From Gnomoniopsis sp. IMI 355080 (taxonomy: Eukaryota; Ascomycota; Sordariomycetes; Diaporthales; Gnomoniaceae), in assembly GCA_027946555.1 (NCBI GenBank), contig JAPEVC010000313.1, forward strand, positions 1 through 32,945: DNA of 32,945 nucleotides, given 5' to 3'. The translations under genes and the position numbers were made by a program. The notes beneath the pieces were generated by a model. That model worked only from the letters and a program-made list of their open reading frames with translations. It was not told the DNA's origin and ran no database searches. Below are positions 9,720-22,008 of this stretch, one piece after another (the stretch's first letter is position 1; each line of letters opens with the position of its first letter).

Positions 9720-11866
9720 ATGTTGGCGTCGTTTGTGCGGACTGAATCTCGGTCCCAGTTATCGCGTGGTATCCGGAGTGGTATTCTATCGCACTTCAAC
9801 ACCAAATTACCTCTGGTCTGTCTCTCCATTGTTTGACTGCTTCTTTTTCGCATTGCCGCATTGCCATCTTGCTGACACCCCATTTCAGACACTCTCTGCT
9901 GCAACCATGGCGCCAGCCAGCCGACGAGCGAACAGCTCTTTGCCAGCGGGTGAGTCGCAAACACGGACATGCGCAAGCAACAACACTATGCACAAGACTG
10001 ACAAATCAACCCAACTCAACAGGCTATGTTGAAGACAAGTCCAAGGGCCCCATGCTCCGTTTCCAGGAATCCCTCCCTCGTCTTCCCGTGCCCACCCTCG
10101 AAGAGACCGCCGCTCGTTACCTCAAGTCCTTGCACCCCATTCTGTCTCCCTCTGAATTCGAGCAGAGCAAATCCGCCGTTGCCGACTTCGTCAAGCCTGG
10201 CGGCGTGGGCTCCAAACTCCAGGAGAAGCTGATCGCCCGCCGCGAAGACCCCAAGCACAAGAATTGGATATACGAGTGGTGGAACGAGGCTGCATATCTC
10301 GCCTACCGTGACCCCGTCGTGCCCTACGTCAGCTACTTTTATTCGCACCGCGATGACCGCAAGCGAAGAGATCCCGTCAAACGTGCTGCGGCCATCAGCA
10401 CTGCTGTGTTGAGTTTCAAAAAGCAGGTGGATGAGGGCACTCTGGAGCCTGAATACATGAAGAAGCTGCCCATCTGCATGGACAGCTACAAGTGGATGTT
10501 CAATGCTAGCAGAGTCGCGGCCAAGCCGGCGGATTATCCTGTCAAATTCGATGCCAAGTCCAACAAACATCTTGTTGCCATTCGCAAGAACAATGTATAC
10601 AAGATCATGCACGAGGTCGACGGCAAGCAGCTGAGCACGGCTGAGTTAGAGGCGCAGTTCAAGCGGGTCTACGAATTGGCGAGCTCTCGTGGGCCTGCCG
10701 TTGGTGCGTTAACAAGCGAAAACCGCGACATCGCAACCGACGCCCGCGAGGTGCTGTTGAAAGCGCATCCGGGCAACAAGGCGGCCCTGGAGACGGTTGA
10801 GTCAGCGTCCTTCGTGGTGTGTCTAGACGACGCCGCGCCAGTGACGCTTGAGGAGCGCGCGCATGCCTACTGGCACGGTGACGGGCAGAATCGGTGGTAC
10901 GACAAGCCGCTGCAGTTCATCGTCAATGACAATGGCACGTCAGGGTTCATGGGAGAGCACAGCATGATGGATGGCACGCCGACTCACCGGTTGAACGACT
11001 ACGTAAACAACGTCATCTTCAACAACAGCATCGACTTTGGCACTGCCGATGTGCGCAGTCATATCCCAGAGCCGTCCCTGGTGCAGTTCAAGGTCACCAA
11101 GGACGTGCAGAAGGAGATCGAGCGTGCTGTGAGCGATTTCAACACGGTGATTGGTCAGCATGAGCTCGCTGTTCAGGCATACCAGGGCTACGGAAAGGGA
11201 CTGATCAAGCAGTTCAAGTGCTCACCAGATGCGTACGTGCAGATGATTATTCAGCTGGCGTACCACAAAATGTATGGCAAGAACCGCCCAACGTACGAGA
11301 GTGCTGCGACAAGACGGTTTCAGCAGGGCCGCACGGAGACATGCCGATCTGTGAGCGATGCTAGTGTCGCATGGTGCAACGCTATGGCAGATAGCGGCGC
11401 GGACGACAAGAGCAAGGTTGAGCTGTTCCACAAGGCTATTGCTGCACATTTGGAGTACATCTCGGCCGCGAGCGATGGCAAGGGTGTGGATAGACACCTG
11501 TTTGGGCTGAAGAAGTTGCTTGGCCCTGGAGAGGAGGTCCCCTCCATTTATAAGGATCCGGCTTTTAGCTATAGCAGCTCGTGGTTCTTGTCGACGTCGC
11601 AGCTGAGCTCGGAGTACTTCAACGGATATGGCTGGAGTCAGGTGATTGACCAGGGCTTCGGAATTGCCTACATGATCAACGAGAATAGGTAAGTCAAGCC
11701 CGACGTTGTGTCTGTGAATTACACTAATATGTCAACTAGCATCAACTTCAACATCGTCTCGAAGGGTCTCGGCAGCCAGAAGATGAGCTTTTACCTCAAC
11801 GAGGCAGCGGGTGACATGCGCGATTTGCTTGTGCCTACGTTGAACCAGGCCAAATCGAAGCTGTAA
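9720..11866 (+). CDS. CAT2: Carnitine O-acetyltransferase with predicted dual mitochondrial/peroxisomal targeting
   Basis: Predicted exons 9720-9815, 9889-9949, 10023-11688 and 11740-11866, giving 649 residues; translation from the internal ATG at 9907 gives 611. The enzyme moves acetyl groups between CoA and carnitine so acetyl units can cross between peroxisome, cytosol and mitochondria. Exon 1 encodes MLASFVRTESRSQLSRG..., basic and Ser-rich like a mitochondrial leader. Its 73 bp intron has a TTGCTGAC branch site 12 nt before TTTCAG and enters in frame just before MAPASRRANSSLPAG. The catalytic motif EHSMMDG has its His at about 365 (327 in the short form). FKCSPDAYVQM and the STSQ motif (LSTSQLSSEYF) are present, and the protein ends SKL, a strong type-1 peroxisomal signal. 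The enzyme call is firm; the leader exon is inferred. Confidence 0.93.
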
Positions 11867-12463
11867 AGATCCACTGCGAAAGAAAAATAAGAACGCGGGA
11901 CGCGTGTGGCTCAGGAAGAGCATGTGAGGGATTTGCTTGCATACATTGTCATCTTGGGTTATGTAATTTCCCCGGAGCTTCTGCATAGATCTCATATTGA
12001 AAGCCGGGCTCAGCTTGCCGGTGGTGCGATGTCGCGGACGGGCTACTGTAAACTACACTGCACTAGACGAGCATAGGCACTTTGTATTAGACTATGATTC
12101 AAAACTGGCGTTGTTAAGATAAAAGATTTGACTTCTATTTGACTCATATAGCGAGTTGAGATTCGCGTAGTCTGAGATTTGTGGCTCCAGGCCTGGAAAG
12201 AGAAGTGTTATACGCAGTTGTAAACACACGATTTGGATTCAATCGTGTAGCAATTGGTTCTAACATGCCTTCAATACAATGACTTAATCATGCTTCAAGA
12301 CTATGCTATATGGATAAGACAGCCACCGGGGCAAGAGTGGTGAACGCTTCTACACATTATGAAGACACCTTGGCCAAGATCGCAACCAGTAGCCACTCTA
12401 CACACGACTGATCTCGTGCCCAACTCACACCCTCTTCTTTGCAATGCTTCACTGTGTCATCTC
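11867..12463. other. Convergent 3' flanks, carnitine acetyltransferase / CAP
   Basis: 597 bp between two stop codons facing each other. It should hold both 3' untranslated regions and polyadenylation signals. No gene, repeat or RNA gene was seen. Confidence 0.6.
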
Positions 12464-14236
12464 CTAGCCTGCATGCGATACGATCTCATCCACCAGCGCT
12501 TTCTTCTCTGGATCGTAGTACGACTCGATCTGGCCCGGCAACGGAACCTCGACGTAATCATCATCAGGACCTGAAATGACATTGAGGTTGATGCCCGCGG
12601 ACTTGGAATGGATAATCCTGGTTGCAGTGCTCTCCTTGCTAAAGTAGACTTGTGCGCCATCGATCGAGTCCATCAGGACAGAAGGAACGGTGCCCATGAC
12701 CTGGAGAGCAAAGTTCTGGCTCTTGACCACGTCAACGGACGAGACAAGCGTGTCGACAATCAGGTTCAACCTGTTTGTGTTTTCGATAGTGACCGCATTG
12801 GCCTTTCCCTTGACGATGATAGTCGAGTTGTTGCACTTGCTGATGAGAATCGAGTGTGACAGCTGTGCCTCAATGGTAATCGGCTCCGCCTCTTTCTCAT
12901 AGTGCTCAATCGTCCACTTGTTGCCCTCTAGCACCTTGACCGGCGGTTTCTTGACCCGCATGCTCTCGGGCTTGGGCTTCCGCAAAGGTGCAGGACTCTT
13001 ACCGCGCGCGGACCCTTCGCCGTCCGGGACGGTGCTGCTTGCGCGAAGGGCGGGATTCTTGTGGGTCATCTGAGACTTGTCGACCTTGCGGAGACCCTTG
13101 GTTACTGCTTCGCCCTGATTCAGTTCCGAGAAGACGGCACCGAAGCCGCCCGCTGCTGTGGATGGTGCTGCGGCTGCTTTCTCCTCGCTGTTGATCTGTA
13201 AGACTGGTGGTGGCCCTGGGGGAGGCGGTGGTGGGGGGAGACCACCAGCTGGTGGAGGTGGGGGAGGAGGTCCTCCTGCTGCGGCTACCGGCGCCGCAGA
13301 GAATGCCTTGACGACCTCCTGAACGGGCTTGCCATTGAAGTTCCACTTGATGCCTGATGGGAAGTGCTGCTTGATGTACTCGATCAGATCCTTGAATATG
13401 CCCAGGAAGGACTGTATCCATTCGACCTGGGTTTGGTCCTTGTCCTTATTGTCCTTGATCACGCGGTTTCCATAATACTGCGCAGACCCAAGCGTGTTCT
13501 CGACGTGCTTGTGCGGCTTGGCCTCGTCCGTGACCCACGCCAGCATCATGATGCCATCAGCAACGGCGCTGAGCTGATTGGAGACGGCAGATCCTCTATT
13601 CGACTCTTTGATCTCTACCACAGCCATTAGGCTCTCGTTGATAGGCTTCAGCAATGCCTGGTAGGCTTCCATGTCGTCGCTGGCGCTCAGGTTTGGCTTC
13701 TTGGCCTTTGAGGAGATGAGCAGGAACTTGCGCTCCTCAGCGAAACCCTGGATGACCTTGGCGGCCTGCTCGGCGATGAGGCCGCCCAGCTGCTGGCTGA
13801 GCTTGGCATATCTATCGATAGAGGTCTTTAGGAAGACGTCAAAATCCTCAATTGACTCTGGGAGAGGTTCATCTGCGGCGCCAGCAGGACCGGTAGCAGC
13901 TGCTACGGCGGCAGGAGGGGTAGGCGCATTGGAGACACCCTTGGTGGAGGTGGCGATGGGGGACGCGAGGGTTTCTTGGATTCCAGGGACGGCCTGGGGG
14001 ATCTCGACGGCGGAGGAAGCGATGTCTTCGAGACGGGATGTGGCAGCTTCGAGTCTTTCCAGGATGTTAGTGACTCGTTGGCTGGTGTCGGCAGAGGAGA
14101 GAACAAGTGGAGGCATATTGTGTTTTGCGTGCGTGTGGATGAAAGGAAGGGAACGTGACTGTCCCACGTATTAGAGTAGTGTGGCGTACCGCTTGATCAA
14201 GGTGGTGAGATTATGCATGTTATTGACTTGGGCCAT
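12464..14236 (-). CDS. SRV2: Adenylyl cyclase-associated protein (CAP/Srv2)
   Basis: Predicted exons 14190-14236 and 12464-14054, with a 135 bp intron (GTACGC...GAAAG), giving 545 residues. CAP links Ras/cAMP signalling to actin: it binds adenylyl cyclase and recycles ADP-actin from cofilin. I chose ATG 14236 because only this exon supplies MAQVNNMHNLTTLIKR, which joins LEAATSRLEDIA to restore the conserved N-terminal RLE helix that binds cyclase. The ATG at 14116, inside the intron, would replace it. The helical CAP_N domain covers about 85-270. A poly-proline stretch (277-299, two runs of seven Pro), which should bind profilin or SH3 domains, follows. A WH2-like basic segment (GLRKVDKSQMTHKNP, about 336-350) is next. 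The C-terminal beta-helix CARP domain (about 395-545) starts at EGNKWTIEHYE. Confidence 0.95.
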
Positions 14237-16459
14237 CTTGGGCAGCTCTCGAAGGAGGGGCAGTCGCAGCACAGCAGGTTGGACCCCTTTTCTGGACTAA
14301 AACGGCGGTCGGAGTGCGGCTACAACGACCGTTGGAGGACGAGCACGTTTGCGGCCGGTGTGGATGGCGGTATGCAAGAATAAGGTGCGGTACTCGGGTA
14401 CGGCCAGGGGGGAGTGATCGCATCCACTGCTTTCAACCCGCGTCAGCAATTGCTTCTGTCTCAAAACCGTAATGAGTTTGCCACCATTCATGGAGAAGCA
14501 CGGCCGGACACAAAGTCTCAGCGCAGTGCAACGGGCGGCAGTAATCAAGCAAGCCACTTGCCTTATATATGTCTGGTCTTACTCCCTCGGTCCCTCCAGG
14601 TAGCCACTTTGATCCAAGTGTAAAGTACGCGTCACAATCAGGCAGTGAAACTCAGCAAGATGCTTGACGACAAGTAGGTAGACTTCTGAACAATGAAGGC
14701 ATAAGAATGTCTCGTGTTAAATTGGTCGTCACAGACCAAGCTGCCCCTGGCGACCTGGCCGAGAGCTCTACATCCCTGTCGTCGGCCCAAACCGTCGGGA
14801 GCTGACTAACGCCTACACCCGGGAGCCGGAACAAGGCAGTCAGGGTTAGGTGTTGCCGAGTGAGTACAGACACGATCCGTATAGTACTTACTACAGTATA
14901 TGAGTTCTCGAGAGGCGGCCTCACACAGCATTTCTACCGTATTTTTGTGCAGCATGCTACTATGCGCAACGCATTTTGACTACCTTGCCTGTGGGGCTTT
15001 AGGTACACCAACGAGGGAGTGTGCAAGAGCATGCTAGTCTGTGAGGATCACTTCTGTCCGCTATGGTTGTTGATCATTGAGATTTTCTAGCAAAATTGCC
15101 GAAATAGGAAGGTCAATGGGTCGTATAGGTGGGCACGAGACCAGCACGCCGCATTAGGGATATCCTTAGCTGTCGACCGACCTGACCGTTGTTCGAATAT
15201 TGTGAAACCGCCTCCCCAAAATCCCAAGGTCCTCAAGAAGCTCCGAATTGTGTTTTGCCCACCGGGACAATCTGATGGGCCCACGCCGATAACGATGAAC
15301 CGCATCTCTCCCCTTGAACAGTACTGCATGTACCTGATATTTATATCCTGCCCTCACGCTGATATTTGCCAAAAGCATCGCCTGAGACAAAGTAGACGGG
15401 CATAAGAGACAAGCGTTGTGCTATCGAAGCTTGACATCCACATCATGATATTATGAAAGTTGACCATGGTCGCCATGCACGGTGCCTCGCTCGTCGTGAT
15501 CTGGCCTTGTCATGTTACGTCGACTGTAGGCTGGGAGCGATGAGGGACTACTTCCCACTGCAGCAAGTACTCCAAATAGTATAGTTCAACACGCTCATCA
15601 AGTGACAAACAATGCTTGTGCGTCTCGATCGCGGTCCCCTCTATCGAGAAAGGTTTGTTCAACAGTCCGATAGCCCAGTCGCTCATTGAGATGATGACAC
15701 GATGACTGTAGTCCAACAAGGCAGTGGGTCGTGTTCCATGTGCATGTAAGGTGGTTGAGAGGCTGTTATGCTCCTGAAAAGGGTGGGCTGGCGGCTGTGC
15801 GGACCGCGCCCCGAAATTGCCCCTCAGCCGGAATAGACATATCGATAGGGTGGTGCAACCACAATACCCCAGACTCTTCCTTCTTCACCCCAGATTTCCA
15901 GAGATTCGGTTTCCTGGGGTAGCAGCGTTGCTTGTGTTCCACCCACGTGTGGCCTGGACGCAAAGCTAGAACTGCCGAGTTGGATGGATGGCAATTTCGC
16001 GTCCAAATGAAGTTGTAGTGCCTCCCTGTCGGACGTTGGAAGTCTTGTCGGAATTAATGATCCAGGAAAGTAGTAGTCGTCGTCACAGGCATAACTCTAT
16101 GAGACTTGACTTCGCCGTAGTCACGGGAATTATTCGAAGGAAACGTCAGATCCGTAGGTTGGACTGTCAACCTGATCTTGGCACCTTGTTGATTCAAGGC
16201 TAATCTCCTTTTCCCAGTTTTGTCTTTTTTTCTCTCCTTCTTTTTGGGTCTTCGCTTTTCAGGTAGGCAGCTGGATGAGCGGTTCCGAGTTCGACTTGCA
16301 TTAGTGCTTCGTTTTCCATGGCCGGTAGATCGTCTCGTATCAATACCATAAGCCAGCGTGGTTATGTGGTTCAATGTATGACTGGCTGCACCTATCGTCT
16401 CCCCACAAAATATTGCCTGGGTTCGTCCAAATAATGGTTCATCCAACAGCGGTCACACC
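14237..16459. other. Gene-free 2.2 kb between CAP and the Zn2Cys6 factor
   Basis: Contains the CAP promoter on the left and the 3' flank of the Zn2Cys6 gene on the right. I looked for tRNA-like boxes, family motifs and long frames and found none I can support. The longest frame (16054-16446, minus) is Lys/Arg/Thr-rich, lies in the probable 3' UTR and has no family signature. Confidence 0.6.
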
Positions 16460-18879
16460 TCAGCCGTTCAGGAACGCCCTCCTCCGGACCTCGGCCTCTT
16501 TGACGATCTCTGCAGCTAGGCTCAGACTAGGGGCGAGCACAGCGTATCTTTCGATTTCCATGACGACGTCGTTGATGATCTGGTCAATGGTCTCCCGGTG
16601 TGGTACTAGACTCAATAGAATATTGGCAAGAGAGGGTGACATCGTAGCGCCCATAACCAAGAGTGTCTGCGACACAATTGACAGCGCGCCTTGCCATAGA
16701 TAGGGAATGTGACCAGCGTGACTAGTGTGGGTGGTTAGCCTCAACAATTTTGTCTTTTATCTCCTGTTAAAATGGTCGAAGCAGGAAGAAAGCAATCGTA
16801 GAGTAAGACAAGAAACGGAGATGACGGAAATTGAGTGACTCACTGGGCTGGTATATGCTCCAGCTGCCGGACACAAGCTTCCAAACACTTGTGGCAGCTA
16901 TCACGCACGGCAGGGTCTAATACTGCTTGTTCATTATCGAGAACAGCCAGGATGTAAGGCCTGTAAATGATTGTGCGGCAAGCGAAAAACCGCAAGCGAA
17001 GTACCGTCTGGATCGGGTCTGGTAGAAGTGTCCGGGTAAAGGGGAATTGCAGCGGCAGCGGGAGACTCTCATACCACTGCGTCAACTGAAAGTCGAGCTC
17101 AGCGACCACAGGTTCGAGGCTAGTAGTAGTAGCCATGGAATCTTTGGAGTAGATGAGCTGGCTGACCCTATTCAGAAGTCTGCGCAATGCTATCTCTGCG
17201 AGGAAGTACCAGAGGTCATCTCGCCCCACGGCCTCATTTTCGTCTCCCTCAAATCCACCCGGTAATCCCACGTTTTCCTCGAATTGGACGACACCAGAAT
17301 GCGGAAGGTCGAGTTCTGCCAAAAGGTCGCTTTCGCAGAGCAAGGCATTCCAGTAAATCCGCTCTGTAAGTTCCCTTTGCTCGGGGGGAATTCGGTTGGG
17401 TGACATTAAAAGTAGTTGAAGCTTCGTACTTGTAGTGCAGAGTAAGTTCCATGCTTCTAGAGGTCGGACAAGGTAGAAGAGGTAGGCGGAGGCCAGCAGA
17501 TGGCATTGGGCGGCAAGAACGTTGTTGGAAGTCATCATCCCCGGAAGTAGTGCCCAAGCTGCTGTGAAATACTGTAGTCCAGGGGGATCCTCTTGTGGGA
17601 CTACCCTGGAAATGCTACCACGCAGGCTGGCCTGGCCGAGTGCAAGGACCAGGAGAACGATACAGCTTTCTGCCCCCTCTCGGAAACCATTCGAAAGAGC
17701 TATTCGATAGTGACTTCTCCAGGTGTATGGATTCACACACGCATACCAGATGTTGACTCGTTCAAAGTACGCCTCAATGTACGCCGTTGTGTTGGAAAGA
17801 TCGACGCAAGGGGTTTTGGTCAGAGAATGAAGCGGTTCTCTGGCCATCTCGAGCTGTAAGAGGATCTGCGGGTCGTAAGGGCGAGATACTAGATCGCGGA
17901 TCAGTGGCCATTGCAGCAGATGAAGAGCCGCATTGGTATGAATCTTGGGCATTGTTGAGATGTTTGTGCCAGTCGGTGCCCATGTGCCTAATCCATTGTT
18001 ACCTGGAATGACAGTCAGGAAACTGCCGTGAGCGGCGTTTCCCACCAACATGGGCTCTCCACTGAGAGCCGTGCCGCTACTTAGATTAGGAGAATCTTGA
18101 GTAATGTTCATGCCGTTTGAATGATTGACAATTGTCATCTGGAGAAGGCTTTCGATGTGATTGAGCCGTTCGAGAATAAGCTTGTCTCCTGCATCAAGTT
18201 TGATACCGGGTTCCCGGTAGACACAATCGGCGCCCAACTCCTACAGACTCAAGCGTCAGTCCATGGTTTCTCTCTCTTTCAAAACCTAGCTAAAGTTCGG
18301 GACTCCCGTGTTCTTTTGTAGTCGCAAATCATTCCCAGGAGGTATACAGAGGGCAACGAGAAGTCCCTGGAAGCTACTTACGGTACAGAGTTTGCATTTC
18401 GGTTTTGTACCATCACAGCGACTTTTGCGAGACCTACAGACTTCACACTGTTGACATGCTTGTTAGTATCATGAATATCGTGGGGATTGTCTTCTTGAAC
18501 GTACAGCTATTGTGGCCCGCCTCCGAGGATAGTCGAGACCGGCGTCGGTGTTCCTCCGCTTGAGAGGATTGCCGCCGTCGTCACTGCCCTCCTGCTCTGG
18601 ACGGTTCTCCGAAGACTGAGACATGTTCCGGGCTTTCTGTGCCGATCCTAAGATTCCTTCACGGCTGAAACTTGTCTGGCGCTGCGTCTTGAGCGCTGTT
18701 GGGGATTTGAGGGCAGACTTGGATGAGCCGTTGCCGTTGGTCGTTGCGAGAGCAGAAGCCGGAATGTCGACTGAGAAGTTGTCTCTGTTAGGTGGCATGA
18801 AGGATCTCGATGCGCTGGCCGTTGTGGTCGTGGTGGCTGTGGCTGAATGGGGAGAGTCCCCAGTAGACGAGGGCGACAT
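16460..18879 (-). CDS. Zn(II)2Cys6 fungal transcription factor
   Basis: Predicted exons 18505-18879, 18382-18447, 16844-18240 and 16460-16721, giving 699 residues. The 125-residue leader is Ser/Thr/Asn-rich, looks disordered, and ends in the basic PRRRATIA. Exon 2 (22 codons) encodes most of the zinc cluster: Cys at 126, 129, 136, 143 and 146, with the sixth, Cys153, at the start of exon 3. Spacing is C-x2-C-x6-C-x6-C-x2-C-x6-C, the classic DNA-binding binuclear cluster, with the basic loop RSRKSR. Then comes DAGDKLILERLNHIESLLQ, a probable linker and dimerisation helix. The remainder (about 250-699) is the helical fungal-specific middle homology region with segments such as NIWYACVNPYTWRSHYRIAL and RLRFFACRTIIYRPYILAVL. 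Target genes are unknown; no neighbouring cluster suggests one. Confidence 0.92.
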
Positions 18880-19443
18880 TTTTTGTCTTTTTCGGTTTCC
18901 TGTCTCTTTCCTTTTTATTTTTTGGCTGGTCCTGTTGGCGAGATGGCGGCCGATGCAGGCTGAAGAGCTCCTAAATGGCTTGACAGCCCCGCCGGAACGA
19001 ACGCTGTTAATGTCTTATAGCTGGCGTTCTGTTGCTCTTCGCAAGAGGTCGGCGTTGGAGCATGGAGTCGGAGCGCCTGACCGGCGATGGAAGTCGAGAG
19101 TCGTAAGGAAGGGAGTTGAGTACGGAGACTGAACAATCCCGGCAGCCAAGCGATTCAGTCTAGCAGGAAACGTAGCTGGCTCACCCGCGTCTTAAGTTGG
19201 AGCCAAATGGCCATCACCTGTTGGAGCAAAATCCGAGGTTGCTTAGCACAACCCACCACCTCTTCATCTAAGATGCAAGGCCCGAGGGTGTGATTACAGG
19301 GTTCCTGGGTAGCGGGTACAAGGTGATCAACAATAAGCGAGGGTCTTCCGTCCGGGGGAGGGGCCTGGTGGACACCTGTAGCAAGGAACGTGGAGATCAT
19401 GAGGGCCCCAAAGCTCGGGGTAAGAGATCATGGCCGCACAAGG

Positions 19444-19467
19444 ACAAGTACAAGTACAAGTACAAGT
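19444..19467. repeat. (ACAAGT)4 microsatellite
   Basis: Four perfect tandem copies of the hexamer. Single copies of the related ACAAGTAC string recur nearby (about 19600, 20435, 22625) and as the palindrome CAAGTACTTG near 29573. Confidence 0.9.
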
Positions 19468-21992
19468 GTGAGGGCCGTACTAGACACTATTGAGTGCTTA
19501 GTGTCGACCCTGTGGATGAATGCGGGGGCTGCGGTTGAAGTTGAAGCGTTGGTGAAGCTAGGCCGTGGCAAGAGAAAAAAATAAAAAAAATACAAACACA
19601 AGTACAGCGGTTGCCTACTCCCGGCCGTGTACATAATATGGTTTTCGCAGGCGTGGTATAGCATATAGTCAGATAGTCTGGTCCCTGATGCACCGATCGA
19701 GAGGATTTGCGCGGTGATGTCCGTGGCAATGTCGATCAGGATCCCCAAGCAATGCCGCAATAGGAGAATGATGTGGTACAGTACTACAGTAGCTTGGTCG
19801 CCGGGGTCGCAGATGAAATGTAGCGCGCGGGCACTTGAGACGACGGGAAGTCTGATAATGTGTCTACGTGAAGTTTGATTAAGCATGAAACGCCTCCCAA
19901 GTCCCCTGAAGCTTGAGTCCCGGATCACTAACACCGTCGCACGTCCACAAAGTGGCTTCATGTTATGGATGCTATGTCCTCGCTGTCTTATATGCAGACA
20001 AGTATTCTCTGGCGCTTGGCCCAGATTGCATTTCTCCATCAACCACGTCTCGCCTCACCGCAACCGTGCATGCTGACTGTCGGTCCCCTTCGTTCTATCT
20101 ACTTGATAGTATACTGACCCCGAAATTCCCTCGGCAAAGCATGCCCAGTGGTACCAGCAGCCAACACTTTCACAATTCCCCACCGGGACCTACCGGATAC
20201 AGTATGCTGTACATCAAGCCCCGCGTGGCACCCCTGGTCGACACGGCATCTTGTTGGAGCACATCAAGATCTTCAATGCAAGCTGTGGCGGCAAGGTCAT
20301 CCTTGCCTGTCAGGAGAGCCGTCCAGGCCGTCGATTTGGGAAGATCGGACGAACAGAAGAGCCTGGGCATGCCTCCCACCAGTCAGCAGTCTGGGTATTC
20401 CACTTGCCTACCTATGCCTACCTATGCATGTACAAATACAAGTACTATGTACGGTAGCATAATAAAGCTTCTCGTCACCATTACTCGGCGGTCTTGGACA
20501 GCACCAACCTTGATTTGCTCGCCTGCCAATGAGACGCACGAGGATGGCCCTACCCTGTGTCGCTGTTCCTGCAATCATGTACCGTCGAAACCGGTTGCCA
20601 GTATCGCAAAGCCTGCCGATTTGACAATGCTGGCCTGCACGTTTTATCGAGCTATGCGGCTCTTATGTATGCCCTTGATGCAGTTTACCCGGGCGGTTCG
20701 AAATGGGGCCCAAAGGCCGAAGGCTGGCTGGTCACGAGCCCTGCCTTCCACCATCTTGCTGCTTGTGTCATAAGTCACCAAGCTGCTCGACCGGAACCAG
20801 TATCGCAGACTATGCCGACCCGGCTGCAGCCATCAGAGCCAAACTGTTCGCAATCCTGTTCCTTGTCGAGCATGCCTACCAAACATCATCTTGCAAAGAT
20901 TTCAATACTTATCAAACTCGTGTCTCGTGCCTGTGGAGCCACCGCACTTACTTTGTAAAGCAGTGGCTCGAAATGGTGTGTCGCACTCTGGTCCTGTAAA
21001 CACTTCTTTTTGCCGCAAAGCTTCAGGAAAGAGATAGCTCCGACTGGAGTCCGAATGGAAACTCGGCCTCTATCCGGCTCTGGCAAAGAGCACAGTCGCC
21101 CGTGACTATTTGCTTGCAGACCCGGGCGGGCACAGAATTGTCTCCTTCCTTATAGCGACATGGCGTTGTCGGCTATACACCTGGGCAGTGTAAGTTTGCC
21201 TGAGTCAGCTGCAGAGCATCGATGACTGTTTTCTTCATGTTTGGTTTCTCTGGCTGTGGAGTCAGTCAATCCACGCAGTCATTCACACAATGCATCCACA
21301 CTAAAATAACGTACAAATACAACCACACGCGGCTTCACCAGTGGCTCTTATTTCACGCTGCAGTCGAAGGAGGGATGTGGTCTGAGTAATTCGGGAATTT
21401 TTAACGTTATGTGAAGTCGTATTTGCATCTCAGATCCAGGCTAGAGATCATCGTCGTTTGTATCATGACCATGGGGTAGCCTTCTCGCGTGCACAACGCA
21501 ATTGGTACGACGCATACCCACTACGGCTCTTGGCGCCTCGATCTATTCACACAACCTTCTCTAAAAAGGATCCCTTGGCGGGTTTGTTGCAAGACGTCTC
21601 CTCACTCCCGTTCGTCTTTGCTGCTATGTTCGGAATATTGATGCTTCTGCCGATGCGGGTGGCAACGCACAACCGCGCTGTAATAGGTACTTGGGTAGTC
21701 AATACGCAACAGATGAATGCCACCGAGAATGTAACAGGCCGACCGCCGACTTCAACACGGCAACTTGTTTCGGTAGAGTCTAGACCTCAAGGTCGACGGG
21801 CGACTTCCTAGTATGCTTCTAGATCTGGATCCAACCGAGCAGTCTCCATTTTTTTTGCCAATGGCTTCAGACCTGTGTGTCACTTGCGAGCCGGTCGGAC
21901 TAGAAATCTGGTTGAACGCCCTTTCAAGATTTAATATACTTGGTGGTCTTGGTCGAGATCCGTTGGTCGAGCATCGAACAGGTGGATGGCTA

Positions 21993-22008
21993 ACCTACCT
22001 AGGTAGGT
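21993..22008. repeat. Perfect 16-bp palindrome ACCTACCTAGGTAGGT
   Basis: The left half ACCTACCT is the exact reverse complement of the right half. It is the longest member of the intergenic ACCTAGGT family in this window. A short (AGAT)n-like run follows at 22014-22026. Confidence 0.85.

Noticed and set aside
9833..10022. Continuous frame running from 9833 through both short introns into carnitine acetyltransferase.
   Set aside because: It starts with TTG and would skip two well-formed introns; the spliced product matches the family better.
16054..16446. 130-codon minus-strand frame rich in Lys, Arg and Thr downstream of the Zn2Cys6 gene.
   Set aside because: It lies in the probable 3' UTR, has no family signature, and its composition follows a pyrimidine-rich plus-strand tract.
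19428..20042. 204-codon minus-strand frame with hydrophobic stretches and a Leu/Val run.
   Set aside because: The Leu/Val run is only the translated ACAAGT microsatellite, the first codon is TTG, and nothing resembles a known family.
20690..20712. GGCGGTTCGAAATGG, resembling a tRNA B box.
   Set aside because: The trailing bases do not match the B-box consensus and no A box or cloverleaf arms can be drawn around it.
19913..20773. 286-codon plus-strand frame.
   Set aside because: It begins at a non-ATG codon and is Ser/Thr/Pro-rich, with no domain, splice or promoter support. Kept only as part of the gene-poor-region finding.
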